NCBI RefSeq assembly: GCF_000374825.1
Contig: NZ_KB895381.1
Coordinates: forward strand, 124,001-188,000
Length of the DNA stretch: 64,000 bases
Source of the DNA: Paenibacillus sanguinis 2301083 = DSM 16941
Lineage (GTDB): Bacteria > Bacillota > Bacilli > Paenibacillales > Paenibacillaceae
Direction of reading: 5' to 3'
The notes beneath the pieces were generated by a model that saw only the letters and a list, made by a program, of their open reading frames with translations, made no database searches and had not been told where the DNA came from. Below, piece after piece: positions 1-8,201 of the stretch. Both the position numbers and the translations under genes were made by a program. How positions within the stretch are numbered: position 1 is the first letter of the stretch; every line of letters starts with the position of its first letter.

Positions 1-498
1 CCGCAGTCTGTTGAATTAAAGCCTTTACGGGGAGAGTGGAATGTAGTAGGAAATACCGCTTCAGTCATTTCTGAAGGCGGATACGCGAGCTTATTGGGCA
101 GTAAGCTTCCTGAGCTGTGCTGCCTGGAGGCGACGATCCGGTATACCGGGAAACCCACCCGTTTCGGGATTGCATTACAGGTAGATGAGAAGTTTGCTGA
201 AGGGTATTATCTTTGTTTTGAGCCATGGTTTAACCGGCTGGAGTTTCGTTCCGGCCTGCGGATGTACGAGGCGGGAGGAATGATGTTTCCTTATGCTGTG
301 GAGATGGAACGCCCCATCGCGCTTATGCCGGATACACCGTATCAAATAAAGATATTCATTGAAGAATCCGTGATGGTTATGTATATAAACGACCAAACCG
401 CTTTTAGCTCACGCTTGTATAACTACAAAGGGCGTCAATTTGGATTGTTTGTTTCAGACGGAGCAGCAGAGTTTAGTTCGATACGTCTGTTGGGTTAG
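1..498 (+). CDS. GH32 fructosidase-like protein, C-terminal part only
   Basis: The frame is open from base 1, so the start lies outside the window; it stops at TAG 496-498. The visible 165 residues match, segment by segment, the C-terminal beta-sandwich of the GH32 enzyme at 6370-7833: FGIAL, GYY/GYF, F.PW.NR, a hydrophobic YIND/YVND strand, and R.YN.K..G.F. GH32 C-terminal modules pack against the five-bladed propeller and are not catalytic. I infer that the missing part is a GH32 propeller, probably a second fructan-active enzyme of this locus. It points toward the LacI operon and is followed by a hairpin at 574-609. The identity of the missing N-terminus is inferred. Confidence 0.7.
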   Translation, partial: PQSVELKPLRGEWNVVGNTASVISEGGYASLLGSKLPELCCLEATIRYTGKPTRFGIALQVDEKFAEGYYLCFEPWFNRLEFRSGLRMYEAGGMMFPYAVEMERPIALMPDTPYQIKIFIEESVMVMYINDQTAFSSRLYNYKGRQFGLFVSDGAAEFSSIRLLG

Positions 499-573
499 AT
501 GTTAAGATTCGACGTCGAATCCACTTCTCGAACAGCTTCGTCCTGGGAAGACGACTTTTTGAACTATCTCTGT

Positions 574-609
574 AAGGGCTTATCCGCAAATTTCATGGGA
601 TAGGCCCTT
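574..609 (+). terminator. hairpin after the GH32 fragment
   Basis: The arms 574-585 and 598-609 (AAGGGCTTATCC / GGATAGGCCCTT) pair over 12 bp with one G-T wobble and a 12-base loop. Only a weak T stretch follows (ctactttg), so it is a plausible rather than textbook intrinsic terminator for the upstream + strand gene. Confidence 0.5.
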
Positions 610-681
610 CTACTTTGAATCAAACGGCAGGAATAGTTTCTTTCACCGGCCGCGGACATTAAAGATAAGGAAGGGGTTCGG

Positions 682-1077
682 ATGAAAGATAAGCTCCGCG
701 AGCACCATCTTGTATTCAGCATATTATATAAACGTTTCCTGCTGATTATCTCTGCCATTCTGATGGCCAGCATCATCTTCGGGGCCTTGCTTTTCCTGCG
801 CAGCCAGCGGTATTATTCGGAAATCATTCCTCTTTTTTCATTATATTCACCCCGGATTGATTCCCGGACGGCGATCTTGCTTGCAGCATTCAGAGCTTGG
901 GATAGTACACAGAATATAATAGAAAAAAACGAGCAGAGGACGATCCTCCCGCTCGTTTTTTTTCTGGTGTTTCTCCTAGGTACAGTCCGATATCAACTGG
1001 TGCGTCGCACCATCAGTTCTGTCGAGAAGACCTCTTCGGCAAGTGCAATTGGCTCCGTGTCTGACTCAATTGCCTGA
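682..1077 (+). pseudogene. truncated N-terminus of a membrane regulator or sensor
   Basis: A good ribosome site (AAGGAAGGGG) precedes ATG 682. The first 45 or so residues are a charged start followed by one strong membrane segment (FLLIISAILMASIIFGALLF) and a Q..YY motif. This is the usual N-terminus of Paenibacillus membrane-anchored AraC-type regulators and YesM-type kinases. After about residue 50 the likeness is lost, and the frame then runs through the terminator at 923-963 and antisense through the end of the LacI gene, so the tail is not real coding. I read this as the 5-prime stump of a deleted regulator or sensor gene, possibly the former regulator of the GH32 genes. A short membrane protein of unknown role is the alternative. 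Confidence 0.45.
923..963 (-). terminator. Rho-independent terminator of the fructan operon
   Basis: The stem GAGC(931-934)...GCTC(951-954) encloses a second stem GAGGA/TCCTC. It is flanked by an A run at 923-929 and a T run from 956, so it works as a minus-strand terminator 30 bp after the LacI stop codon and may be bidirectional. Confidence 0.8.
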
Positions 1078-1991
1078 ATCATCAGCTTGGAAGCCGCTTC
1101 AGCTAATTCATTGATAGGATGTCGAATCGTCGATAGGCTCAATAGCTCGGAGATTGTTGGCATATCATCGACACCCAGAATGGCAAGTTCTTCTGGCACT
1201 GCCAGATCCAAATCCTTGCAGGCCTTTAAGGCTCCGATGGCAGTGATATCGTTCAGGCAAAATAGGGCCCGTGGCAGCTGATTGTTCTTGGCCAGATTAA
1301 TAACAGTGTTATATCCGAAAGCTTCTGTCATATCACCGGTCATCACCGTCGTCAACTTCCCATGCTCCTGCAGCGCATCGCTAGCTCCGTTCAGACGATC
1401 GTCGAAGCCAGGAACATGGCCATGCGGATAAGTGAGAATGATCAAGTGCTCATAACCACGGGACAACAAATGTTCAACCCCGAGTTGACCACTTTGGTAG
1501 TCGTTGACACGCAGGACATGAGCGCCATAAGCAAGATTATGACGTCCTATAGTAATGACCGGAACATGAAAATCCATTAATTTGGGCATAAATTTCTCAG
1601 TATCCATCGTTGCTTTGACAATAATGCCATCGACCATTTGAATATTCATGAAGATCTCTTCGAAATCCAGCAAGATAATTTTATAGCCCAGTGTTTTTAG
1701 CTGTTGCTTGATGACTTTGGCAAAATGCAGAAAATATAAATCCTCAAAATAACCTTCTCCATCGTAGATGCTGTCCGACAGGATAAGCCCGATGGTGTGC
1801 ATTCTACCAGTAATCAAGCTTTTGGCTACCGGGTTTACTTGATAATTTAGTTTCTTGATCGAGAGTCTGATCTTTTCTTTAGTTTCCGAGCCCATCTTTT
1901 GGAAGTTTCCATTCAAAAAGTGAGAAACTGTCGTAGGAGATACACCTGCATCTTTTGCCACTTGCACTAAAGTAACCCTTTTTTTTGCCAT
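993..1991 (-). CDS. LacI-family transcriptional repressor
   Basis: This is a 332-residue protein. The N-terminal LacI helix-turn-helix (VTLVQVAKDAGVSPTTVSHF, residues 6-25) and hinge region (YQVNPVAKSLITGR) are followed by a periplasmic-binding-protein-like sensor domain with the typical ILGVDDMP segment near residue 270. Length and layout are normal for the family. It is the last gene of a six-gene minus-strand operon (ribosome site GCAGAGG) and lies 47 bp after the GH172 gene. I infer that it represses its own operon by binding the palindromes at 7851 and 7951, releasing when a fructose-containing sugar binds. The effector cannot be read from sequence. Confidence 0.9.
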   Translation of the reverse strand: MAKKRVTLVQVAKDAGVSPTTVSHFLNGNFQKMGSETKEKIRLSIKKLNYQVNPVAKSLITGRMHTIGLILSDSIYDGEGYFEDLYFLHFAKVIKQQLKTLGYKIILLDFEEIFMNIQMVDGIIVKATMDTEKFMPKLMDFHVPVITIGRHNLAYGAHVLRVNDYQSGQLGVEHLLSRGYEHLIILTYPHGHVPGFDDRLNGASDALQEHGKLTTVMTGDMTEAFGYNTVINLAKNNQLPRALFCLNDITAIGALKACKDLDLAVPEELAILGVDDMPTISELLSLSTIRHPINELAEAASKLMIQAIESDTEPIALAEEVFSTELMVRRTS

Positions 1992-2038
1992 TTTCGGACC
2001 TCTGCTTCTTTTGAATTGCGAGTGCGGCTACCAGTACA

Positions 2039-3127
2039 TTAGCGAGGGCGTCGATCCAATACGCTTGGCAGGGTAGGGAATGCCTGATGAGGCTCGGTCT
2101 GATACCAGTAACTCACAGAGCTAATATCATCGCTTCTTTCAAACAAGGCCTTTCCGTCATGCCCGATCTGCTGCACGGTAACCCGTAAATCTTCCTCGAA
2201 TAAAATAGGGTCAAGAATATGCCAACGATAGAACCCACGCATCGGGCAGGCCGCCCCATCATAAATATGCGCCCTTGTCGTATCCTTTACAGCAAAATAA
2301 GGAAAGCCCATAAATGGAGTGGAATAGGTCTGCTCCTCAACGGGGTTGCCGTTATCGTAATTGACAAAACCCCAGGCTCCGCCAAAGTAGTCCTCCGTCC
2401 CTGTACCGCAAATCGTTGGCCAGTCCTGATCTCCATCGAGATAAAATTTGACCTCGCCTTCACCATACCAGTATCGAGACAAGGAAGTCCAGGCCATATA
2501 GGTACCGATGTACTTCCCTCTTCCTTTAATTCCATCTAAAATAGTATAATCCTGCTTAAGCCGGGTAGGATTTTCACGGCGATATTGAGCATGAAAATAT
2601 TCTGTATCCTCCGGAAGTTCATCCACCAGCATATAGTCAAATTGATAGAAAAATGCTTCAAGTTCTTGCGGATGCTCATTCGTGACCGTAATCTTGGCTG
2701 ATTTGTGGAAAGGCATCGCAAAATAACTGTTCATCCCGCCAACCGGGTTAACCACGATGGGAACCGAATTTACAATAGCTCTGGCGCCAAACCCGTTACA
2801 GAAAAAGTCGCCGAGTGGAACCTCCACAGATGGAGACTCTTCGCCGTCCCAATACATGCGCAGCACCAGGTCACGCAAAACAAACCATCCTGATTCCGTC
2901 TTGTCCGTTACCGTCATCCAGATATGTTGAATTATACCGGGTCCTTCAATATCAACCAGGGTAGCTGTTTCACCCTGAGCTAACGAAATATACGCCTTTC
3001 CTTTTCGGGCTACACCCAGAGGGCCGGCGGCTTGTCCGCCCTCCCCCTTCAGGCCGTGCGGGTTTTCCGCTGTAATGGCTCTGCTCTTGCCTTTCATTCT
3101 TCCAAAAAGCTGATTCATGGATTGCAT
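2039..3127 (-). CDS. GH172 (DUF2961) glycosidase, fructan or difructose-anhydride type
   Basis: This 362-residue protein belongs to the DUF2961 family, now GH172, whose characterised members act on difructose dianhydride I or on alpha-linked furanosides. It shows the family core: EGPGIIQHIW, VPLGDFFCNGFG, GGMNSYF.MPF, GEGEVKFYLDGD and GTGTEDYFGGAWGF. Glu224 and Glu245 are exactly 21 residues apart; from memory this matches the spacing of the reported catalytic pair in the bifidobacterial enzyme. There is no signal peptide, so it should act in the cytoplasm on imported oligosaccharide. It lies between the permease genes and the LacI gene. Together with GH32 this suggests use of inulin- or levan-derived sugars or difructose anhydrides; the exact substrate is inferred. 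Confidence 0.85.
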   Translation of the reverse strand: MQSMNQLFGRMKGKSRAITAENPHGLKGEGGQAAGPLGVARKGKAYISLAQGETATLVDIEGPGIIQHIWMTVTDKTESGWFVLRDLVLRMYWDGEESPSVEVPLGDFFCNGFGARAIVNSVPIVVNPVGGMNSYFAMPFHKSAKITVTNEHPQELEAFFYQFDYMLVDELPEDTEYFHAQYRRENPTRLKQDYTILDGIKGRGKYIGTYMAWTSLSRYWYGEGEVKFYLDGDQDWPTICGTGTEDYFGGAWGFVNYDNGNPVEEQTYSTPFMGFPYFAVKDTTRAHIYDGAACPMRGFYRWHILDPILFEEDLRVTVQQIGHDGKALFERSDDISSVSYWYQTEPHQAFPTLPSVLDRRPR

Positions 3128-3149
3128 TATGGATCTCTCCTTTTTCTTT

Positions 3150-3983
3150 TTATCCTTTGACTGCTCCGTCAGAGACGCCAGCCATAACGTATTTATTCAG
3201 GAACAGGTAAATAATGATAATGGGAATGATACTGATAGAAATAGCTGCAAATGTCTGGCCCCAATCCGTTGCACCAAACGCTCCGATAAATTCTTGGAGC
3301 CCGACAGCAATCGTCTTATACTGCTTGTCATTAGTGAATGTGTTGGAGAAAACAAAGTCGTTCCAAATGAGAATAAAGTTGATAGAGGCTACTGTAACCG
3401 TCGTATTGATCGTCAGCGGTGAAATAATTTTATAGAACACCTGATAAATATTGCAGCCATCAATGACGGCAGCCTCAATCAGCTCATTGGGAACATAGCT
3501 GTAAAAGCTGGTGAAGATTAATATTGACAACGGCAGAGCGAATCCGACCTGGGGCAAGATCAAGGCAAGATAGGAATTTAGCAGTCCGTAGTCTTTGTAT
3601 ATGATGAACAGAGGAATCAAGGTAACTTGAATGGGAATCATGATTCCGACCGTAAAGAACAATAGCAGCTTGGAGTTCATCTTGAAATTCATTTTAACGA
3701 GCGCAAATCCTGCCGTTGCACTTAAGAAAATAATTAGCGCCAGGCAGCTAAAGGTAACAATCGCTGTGTTCTTGATGTACAGGAACAGATCACTCTCCTG
3801 GAACACGGATGCGTAGTTTGAAAATGACCATGATGTTGGTAGAGAGAAGGGCATGTTTGTCAGTTCAATACTTGATTTGAAGCTGGACAGCATTAGCCAA
3901 ACAACAGGATAAATCTGAATGACCAGAATGGCAATTACAATAAAATACAGGAGAAGGGTTAAAGCTGTTTTTTTCGATCTCAT
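3150..3983 (-). CDS. sugar ABC transporter permease, MalG type
   Basis: This is a 277-residue integral membrane protein with about six hydrophobic segments and the cytoplasmic EAA loop EAAVIDGCNIYQVFYKI, the contact site for the ATPase in CUT1 importers. The C-terminus ends in YVMAGVSDGAVKG, typical of MalG-like subunits. It is preceded by AAAGGAG, and its ATG lies one base after the stop codon of the MalF-type gene, so the two are translationally linked. It pairs with the 3985-4860 permease and the 4961-6301 binding protein. No ATPase gene is present, so a shared MsmK/UgpC-like ATPase encoded elsewhere is expected. Confidence 0.92.
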   Translation of the reverse strand: MRSKKTALTLLLYFIVIAILVIQIYPVVWLMLSSFKSSIELTNMPFSLPTSWSFSNYASVFQESDLFLYIKNTAIVTFSCLALIIFLSATAGFALVKMNFKMNSKLLLFFTVGIMIPIQVTLIPLFIIYKDYGLLNSYLALILPQVGFALPLSILIFTSFYSYVPNELIEAAVIDGCNIYQVFYKIISPLTINTTVTVASINFILIWNDFVFSNTFTNDKQYKTIAVGLQEFIGAFGATDWGQTFAAISISIIPIIIIYLFLNKYVMAGVSDGAVKG

Positions 3984-3984
3984 A

Positions 3985-4860
3985 TCAGGCTTCTCCTTTC
4001 CTGGATTTGAATATCGTCCGAATGATTAGTACCGCAAGCAAACTTTCAATAACGATGAATACGGCGATTGCACTGCCATAACCATATTGAATTGTAGAGA
4101 ATGCCTTCTTGTACATATAAGTCGTAACCAACTCGGTTGTCGAGCCGGGTACACCGATAATATAAGGGATATCAAACCCGCGTAGCGCTCCGGTCGTACA
4201 CATAATCAGCGCAAGGCTCAATACATGCTTGATGCTTGGCAATTTGATATAGCGAATGAGTTGCCAGCCATTAACGCCGTCAATGGTGGCTGCCTCTTCC
4301 ACTTCCTTGGGAATGGCAATGAGTGCGGCATAAAAAATAACCATGTACATCCCGGTAAAACGCCAGCCCTCAGGTATAGAGACAGCAATTAACGCCGTGT
4401 TTGGATCGGATAGCCATGCGCTTTGCAGATGTCCCAGGCCTATCCATTGCAAGAACATATTCAGTAGGCCAAGGGGTTGTAAGGAATAGAAATTACGGAA
4501 CATTTGTGCGATAGCGACAGTAACTACAACCGCCGGCAAGTAATACAACGTTCTGAATATACCGCTGCCTTTCTTGACATACGACAGCAATAACGCAAAG
4601 AACAGTCCTATAAATACCTGCATGAGCACAACGATGACAACATAAATCAAGTTGTTTTGTACTGAATTCCAGAAATAAGGATCCTGGAACAATTTCACAT
4701 AGTTGCCCAGCCCAATGTATTTGGCTTCTTGAATTCCGTTCCAATCCTGAAATCCGTAATTCAGTGACTGGATAATCGGGATAAAGACGGTTCCCAAATA
4801 AAAGAGCAGGGCAGGGGTAATAAACACCAGCCAAGCTTTTTTGTCCTTGAGTACATTCAT
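3985..4860 (-). CDS. sugar ABC transporter permease, MalF type
   Basis: This is a 291-residue CUT1 permease. The N-terminal membrane segment (AWLVFITPALLFYLGTVFIP) is followed by the loop NYGFQDWNG and GLGNYVKLFQDP, characteristic of short MalF/UgpA-like subunits. The EAA loop reads EEAATIDGVNGWQLIRYIKL. It sits between the binding protein (100 bp upstream) and the MalG-type gene (1 bp downstream) in the fructan operon. With 3150-3983 it would form the heterodimeric channel. The start ATG 4860 follows GGAGAG. Confidence 0.92.
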   Translation of the reverse strand: MNVLKDKKAWLVFITPALLFYLGTVFIPIIQSLNYGFQDWNGIQEAKYIGLGNYVKLFQDPYFWNSVQNNLIYVVIVVLMQVFIGLFFALLLSYVKKGSGIFRTLYYLPAVVVTVAIAQMFRNFYSLQPLGLLNMFLQWIGLGHLQSAWLSDPNTALIAVSIPEGWRFTGMYMVIFYAALIAIPKEVEEAATIDGVNGWQLIRYIKLPSIKHVLSLALIMCTTGALRGFDIPYIIGVPGSTTELVTTYMYKKAFSTIQYGYGSAIAVFIVIESLLAVLIIRTIFKSRKGEA

Positions 4861-4960
4861 AATAGGATCTCTCCATTGTTTCAGATTGGCAAACTCAAAA
4901 TGTGAATGAACCGCCCGAACCTTGGCAGTCCGGGCGGAAAAGGCTGTCTGAAGTTACTCT

Positions 4961-6301
4961 TTAGTTGCTGACATTTTGAGCGATGGTATCGTCGACTTGC
5001 TTGGCAAATTCCTCAGGGCTAATAACTCCCATAGCCAGCTTCATGATCAAATCGCTCATAATGGAGTTGGAATTGGCGTCCAGCAAAGTGTCCCAAGGCT
5101 TGGCAAACTCTGAACCATAGTTGTCCATATCCTTTTTAATCCGCAGGAATAGCTCGGAAAATTTAGACTCGTCCTCAATCGTAAATTTAAGCGGTGACAT
5201 TTGTTGCTTGGCTACGTATACATCACTGTAGTTCTTTAAGACGTAGCTCAGGAAGTCCTTGGCTGCTCCGTCAAATTTGTCTGCAGTGGCGGCTAGACCA
5301 ATTCCGCTATTGCCAAAAAATTCGTTATCCGGGGTGCTTGCGTTTGGTATTGTCGGGAGATAGAAGTAGTCAACATTTCCTTTCATATTTTCCGGAAGGT
5401 TCTCTTCCAGGAATGAGGAAATCTCCCACGTTCCCATGTTATACATCGCTGCTTCACCATTAAGGAACATGTTCAAGGCTGTTGTGTAATCTGTGGTTGC
5501 AAATCCTTTTTGGAAGTACTGCCCGATATTGGATACGAAGTTCGCGGCTTCCATACCAACCTCGTCAGTTACCTTAGCCTTCCCTTGGCTCAGATTGCGA
5601 GCAAATTCATTTCCCGTGGCTCTAAACGGAATCATCGCTGCGTAGCGAAGCACAGGCCAGATATCAACTCCGTCTACGGCGATTGGAGTAATGCCTTTAT
5701 CCTTAAGTGCTTTGCTGACGGTAAGCAGGTCGTCGATGGTTTTGGGAACGCTTAAATTGTTTTCCTCAAAAATTTTCTTATTAAACCAAGTCATCTCAAG
5801 ATGGTATTCCAAGGGGAGAAGATAGAGACTTCCATCCGGCAGCTCTTGATATTTTAAAGCCGGTTCATAGAACTGATCATATAAGCCCTGCTCATCAAGG
5901 AACTGCTTCATATCGACAAGCATACCGGCGTTGGCTAATTCCTGTGCGTATGGATCCGCGTCGGTATCAATAAATTCCGGAACCTCGCCAGAAGCGATAA
6001 GTGTTCTGAGCTTGGTCAGATAGGACGGTCTGTCCGCAGTGACCTGAATATCCAATTCAAATCCGGGATGATCTTCCGCATAGCGATCGGCTAGTTCTCT
6101 GACAGTTTGGATAATAGCTCCGTTTTCTGGCCGGGCTGTTAACCAGGTAATCGTTGTTCCGTTATTTTCTCCTCCTTCTTTGGGTGTGGCGCTTTCAGCA
6201 TTTTTGTCGGCTGCACCGCCACAACCGGCGAGAGCGGTTGCAAGCAGTGCGGAGATAGCAATTAGCGAAAATGCCTTAAATATATTCCGTTTTTTGGCCA
6301 T
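4961..6301 (-). CDS. extracellular sugar-binding lipoprotein
   Basis: This is a 446-residue family 1 solute-binding protein. The N-terminus (MAKKRNIFKAFSLIAISALL) is a lipoprotein signal ending in the lipobox LAGC, so the mature protein is anchored to the outer face of the membrane. The fold marks include TITWLTARPENG near the start, EVPEFIDTDADPYAQELA and a late GIGLAATA..FDGAAKDFL segment. It is the second gene of the fructan operon, 68 bp after GH32, and delivers substrate to the two permeases downstream. The likely ligand is an oligofructoside, inferred only from the two enzyme genes in the operon. Confidence 0.92.
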   Translation of the reverse strand: MAKKRNIFKAFSLIAISALLATALAGCGGAADKNAESATPKEGGENNGTTITWLTARPENGAIIQTVRELADRYAEDHPGFELDIQVTADRPSYLTKLRTLIASGEVPEFIDTDADPYAQELANAGMLVDMKQFLDEQGLYDQFYEPALKYQELPDGSLYLLPLEYHLEMTWFNKKIFEENNLSVPKTIDDLLTVSKALKDKGITPIAVDGVDIWPVLRYAAMIPFRATGNEFARNLSQGKAKVTDEVGMEAANFVSNIGQYFQKGFATTDYTTALNMFLNGEAAMYNMGTWEISSFLEENLPENMKGNVDYFYLPTIPNASTPDNEFFGNSGIGLAATADKFDGAAKDFLSYVLKNYSDVYVAKQQMSPLKFTIEDESKFSELFLRIKKDMDNYGSEFAKPWDTLLDANSNSIMSDLIMKLAMGVISPEEFAKQVDDTIAQNVSN

Positions 6302-6369
6302 AATTTAAACTCCTCCATTTTTCTTAATTTCCATTAAGGACCTTTAATTTAATTCACTGATTAAATCGC

Positions 6370-7833
6370 TTAAGCCTCGGAAGCTACTTTCAAATGAACA
6401 TTGTGTACGGCAACAGAACCTTCATTGGCAAAAAAGCCAAGATGCCCGTTCTTAAAGTTATAAACCCTTGTTGTCATAGCGATCATGTCGTTCACATAGA
6501 GGCATAAAATATCGTCTTCCAAGATCAGCTTGACGGTAATCTGATCATGATTCGCAAAGCTGAACGGACGCTCCAGTTCAATCATTTGCGGCTTGTCGCC
6601 GGCAATTTGCCATTGGAAGAAGCCGGGCTCGGTTCTTGGCCACATATCAAATGCAATACGATTGTGAAATGGATCAAACTTGATGAAATAGCCGTTATCA
6701 AGTGCTTTGTCAGAGTGCAGTGCTATACCGAAGTCTTTGACTTCTTTCCAATCTGTAAAGACTGCTTCCAGTAATACTTGAGAAGGCAGCTTATTGCATA
6801 CACAATAAGCAAGTCCATCGGGAGACGCCAGTTCAAAACGGCCTCCATTGGCGATGCATTTATTTTGCACTTCCGAGACAACATCAAGTTCGGTGTCAAA
6901 ATGATCATAGATCGCTTGCGGCATCCGAACCAGCAGGTCCCCCTCTTCATTTGGATAAGTCTCGTGTACCACCAGGGTACCGGCCCATTCCCAGCTTCCG
7001 TAATCATGATTCCCTTTTTTGGAAGGAACCCAACCAAATGCAAATCTTTGCTTACCATCTGAAGCGGTCTTTGCTGCATAAAATCCTCTACCGTCAAAGG
7101 TATCTAATACTGGAGATTTGTATACGCCATCATAACTTTTGCTTTTTTTATAATGAGTTACAAATTTCTCACTGAAGGTGGAGTATACCAGGTAATGCCA
7201 TTCTCCTATTTGGAAATAATCCGGGCATTCCAGGGTAATGTACTTGTCAGGACTGTAAAACGGCTCTTGATATTGCCAGTGTACAAGATCATCGGAAGTG
7301 AGCAGTGCAATGCAGCCGCCCTTCTTCTCAGAAGAGTTCATGAGTCTTGAGGTGACAAGCATCCAGTATTGTTGTTGGTCCTTATTGAAAAATACAAAGG
7401 GATCGCGCCAATCAAACTTCTCATAGATCACTCCATCTCCATAAAGTTTGAAATCGGGGTCCTTCGTCCAGTGGATCCCATCGGGACCCGTGGCCTTCAG
7501 CACAACCTGTAGGGGTTTTCCATTTACACAAAACTCGGGATTGGGATTATGCCCAGTATAAAAAAGGTGATACATCCCGTCTTGATCCTTGATCACGGAG
7601 CCTGTGTAGGCATTGCGGTCAGGATCAGCTTCGCCGCCGTTTGGCAGAACTGTGCCGTAATTCTCAAAATCCAGGCCATTTTTGGTAGTGATCAGATTCC
7701 ACGTCGTATGATTTCCGTAATCTCCACCTACTCTTTGATCATGGAGATAGTACAACTTGTACTCCCCCTGGTCATAAAAAGGGATTACATCTCCGACCCA
7801 CCCATCTTTTGGTTTGTAAAATACTTTTTTCAT
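6370..7833 (-). CDS. GH32 fructan hydrolase, cytoplasmic
   Basis: This is a 487-residue GH32 enzyme with no signal peptide. The N-terminal nucleophile motif is present in divergent form (KDGWVGDVIPFYDQ, Asp15 in place of the WMNDPNG context). The transition-state stabiliser is in WRDPF (Asp144) and the acid/base in LECPDYF (Glu202). The C-terminal beta-sandwich occupies about residues 330-487. GH32 enzymes release fructose from sucrose, inulin, levan or related oligosaccharides; the divergent first motif suggests specialisation. It is the first gene of the LacI-controlled operon, immediately downstream of the promoter and operators. A paralogous C-terminus lies at 1-498. Confidence 0.85.
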   Translation of the reverse strand: MKKVFYKPKDGWVGDVIPFYDQGEYKLYYLHDQRVGGDYGNHTTWNLITTKNGLDFENYGTVLPNGGEADPDRNAYTGSVIKDQDGMYHLFYTGHNPNPEFCVNGKPLQVVLKATGPDGIHWTKDPDFKLYGDGVIYEKFDWRDPFVFFNKDQQQYWMLVTSRLMNSSEKKGGCIALLTSDDLVHWQYQEPFYSPDKYITLECPDYFQIGEWHYLVYSTFSEKFVTHYKKSKSYDGVYKSPVLDTFDGRGFYAAKTASDGKQRFAFGWVPSKKGNHDYGSWEWAGTLVVHETYPNEEGDLLVRMPQAIYDHFDTELDVVSEVQNKCIANGGRFELASPDGLAYCVCNKLPSQVLLEAVFTDWKEVKDFGIALHSDKALDNGYFIKFDPFHNRIAFDMWPRTEPGFFQWQIAGDKPQMIELERPFSFANHDQITVKLILEDDILCLYVNDMIAMTTRVYNFKNGHLGFFANEGSVAVHNVHLKVASEA

Positions 7834-7850
7834 TTTGTCATCTCCATTTA

Positions 7851-7864
7851 GTAAAACGTTTTAC
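7851..7864. promoter_or_regulatory. LacI-family operator O1
   Basis: GTAAAACGTTTTAC is a perfect 14-bp palindrome with the central CpG typical of LacI-family sites. It begins where transcription from the promoter at 7871-7898 should start, so a bound repressor would block initiation. Confidence 0.85.
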
Positions 7865-7870
7865 AAATAT

Positions 7871-7898
7871 ATAATAGCAAAATTTAATCCATTGTCAA
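7871..7898 (-). promoter_or_regulatory. sigma-A promoter of the fructan operon
   Basis: On the minus strand TTGACA (7898-7893) and TATTAT (7876-7871) are separated by 16 bp, a near-consensus vegetative promoter. It is 38 bp upstream of the GH32 start codon at 7833. Strong promoter plus overlapping operator fits classic repression. Confidence 0.8.
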
Positions 7899-7950
7899 CG
7901 GTTACAATGTTGATTTGTATGAAAAAATAATTGTTGCAAATTTCAATGTG

Positions 7951-7964
7951 GTAAAACGTTTATC
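7951..7964. promoter_or_regulatory. LacI-family operator O2
   Basis: GTAAAACGTTTATC shares its first 11 bases with O1 and has a degenerate right half. Its centre is exactly 100 bp from the centre of O1, on the far side of the promoter. That is suitable for a repression loop by a tetrameric or paired-dimer repressor, or for control of the divergent gene at 8202. Confidence 0.65.
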
Positions 7965-8012
7965 AAAATAGTAAAATAATATGGAAGCACTTACAGCATA
8001 AGAGGCCAGCAC

Positions 8013-8159
8013 GTTGGTTTCTTGGGGTCCGTCAGCTTGGATCACCCCGGCCCGGGTTGCGGATATGTTGCTTCTCCGGCAGTTCTTGGGGACATAGGCA
8101 ATTTTATTGTTCCACCGGGTCTGGTGGATTATACGGGCTTATTTAGGCATTGGCCTTAG
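8013..8159 (+). pseudogene. unrecognised C-terminal gene remnant
   Basis: This frame is open through the gap before the response regulator and ends at TAG 8157-8159. It reads like real protein near its end (GDIGNFIVPPGLVDYTGLF), rich in G, P and hydrophobic residues, but has no start codon or ribosome site. I do not recognise the family. It may be the tail of a deleted gene. The rest of 7834-8201 holds the promoter and the two operators described separately. Confidence 0.25.
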
Positions 8160-8201
8160 GAATTGAGGCGCAATCGACATTGGCCTGAGAAGGGAGAGGG
8201 T

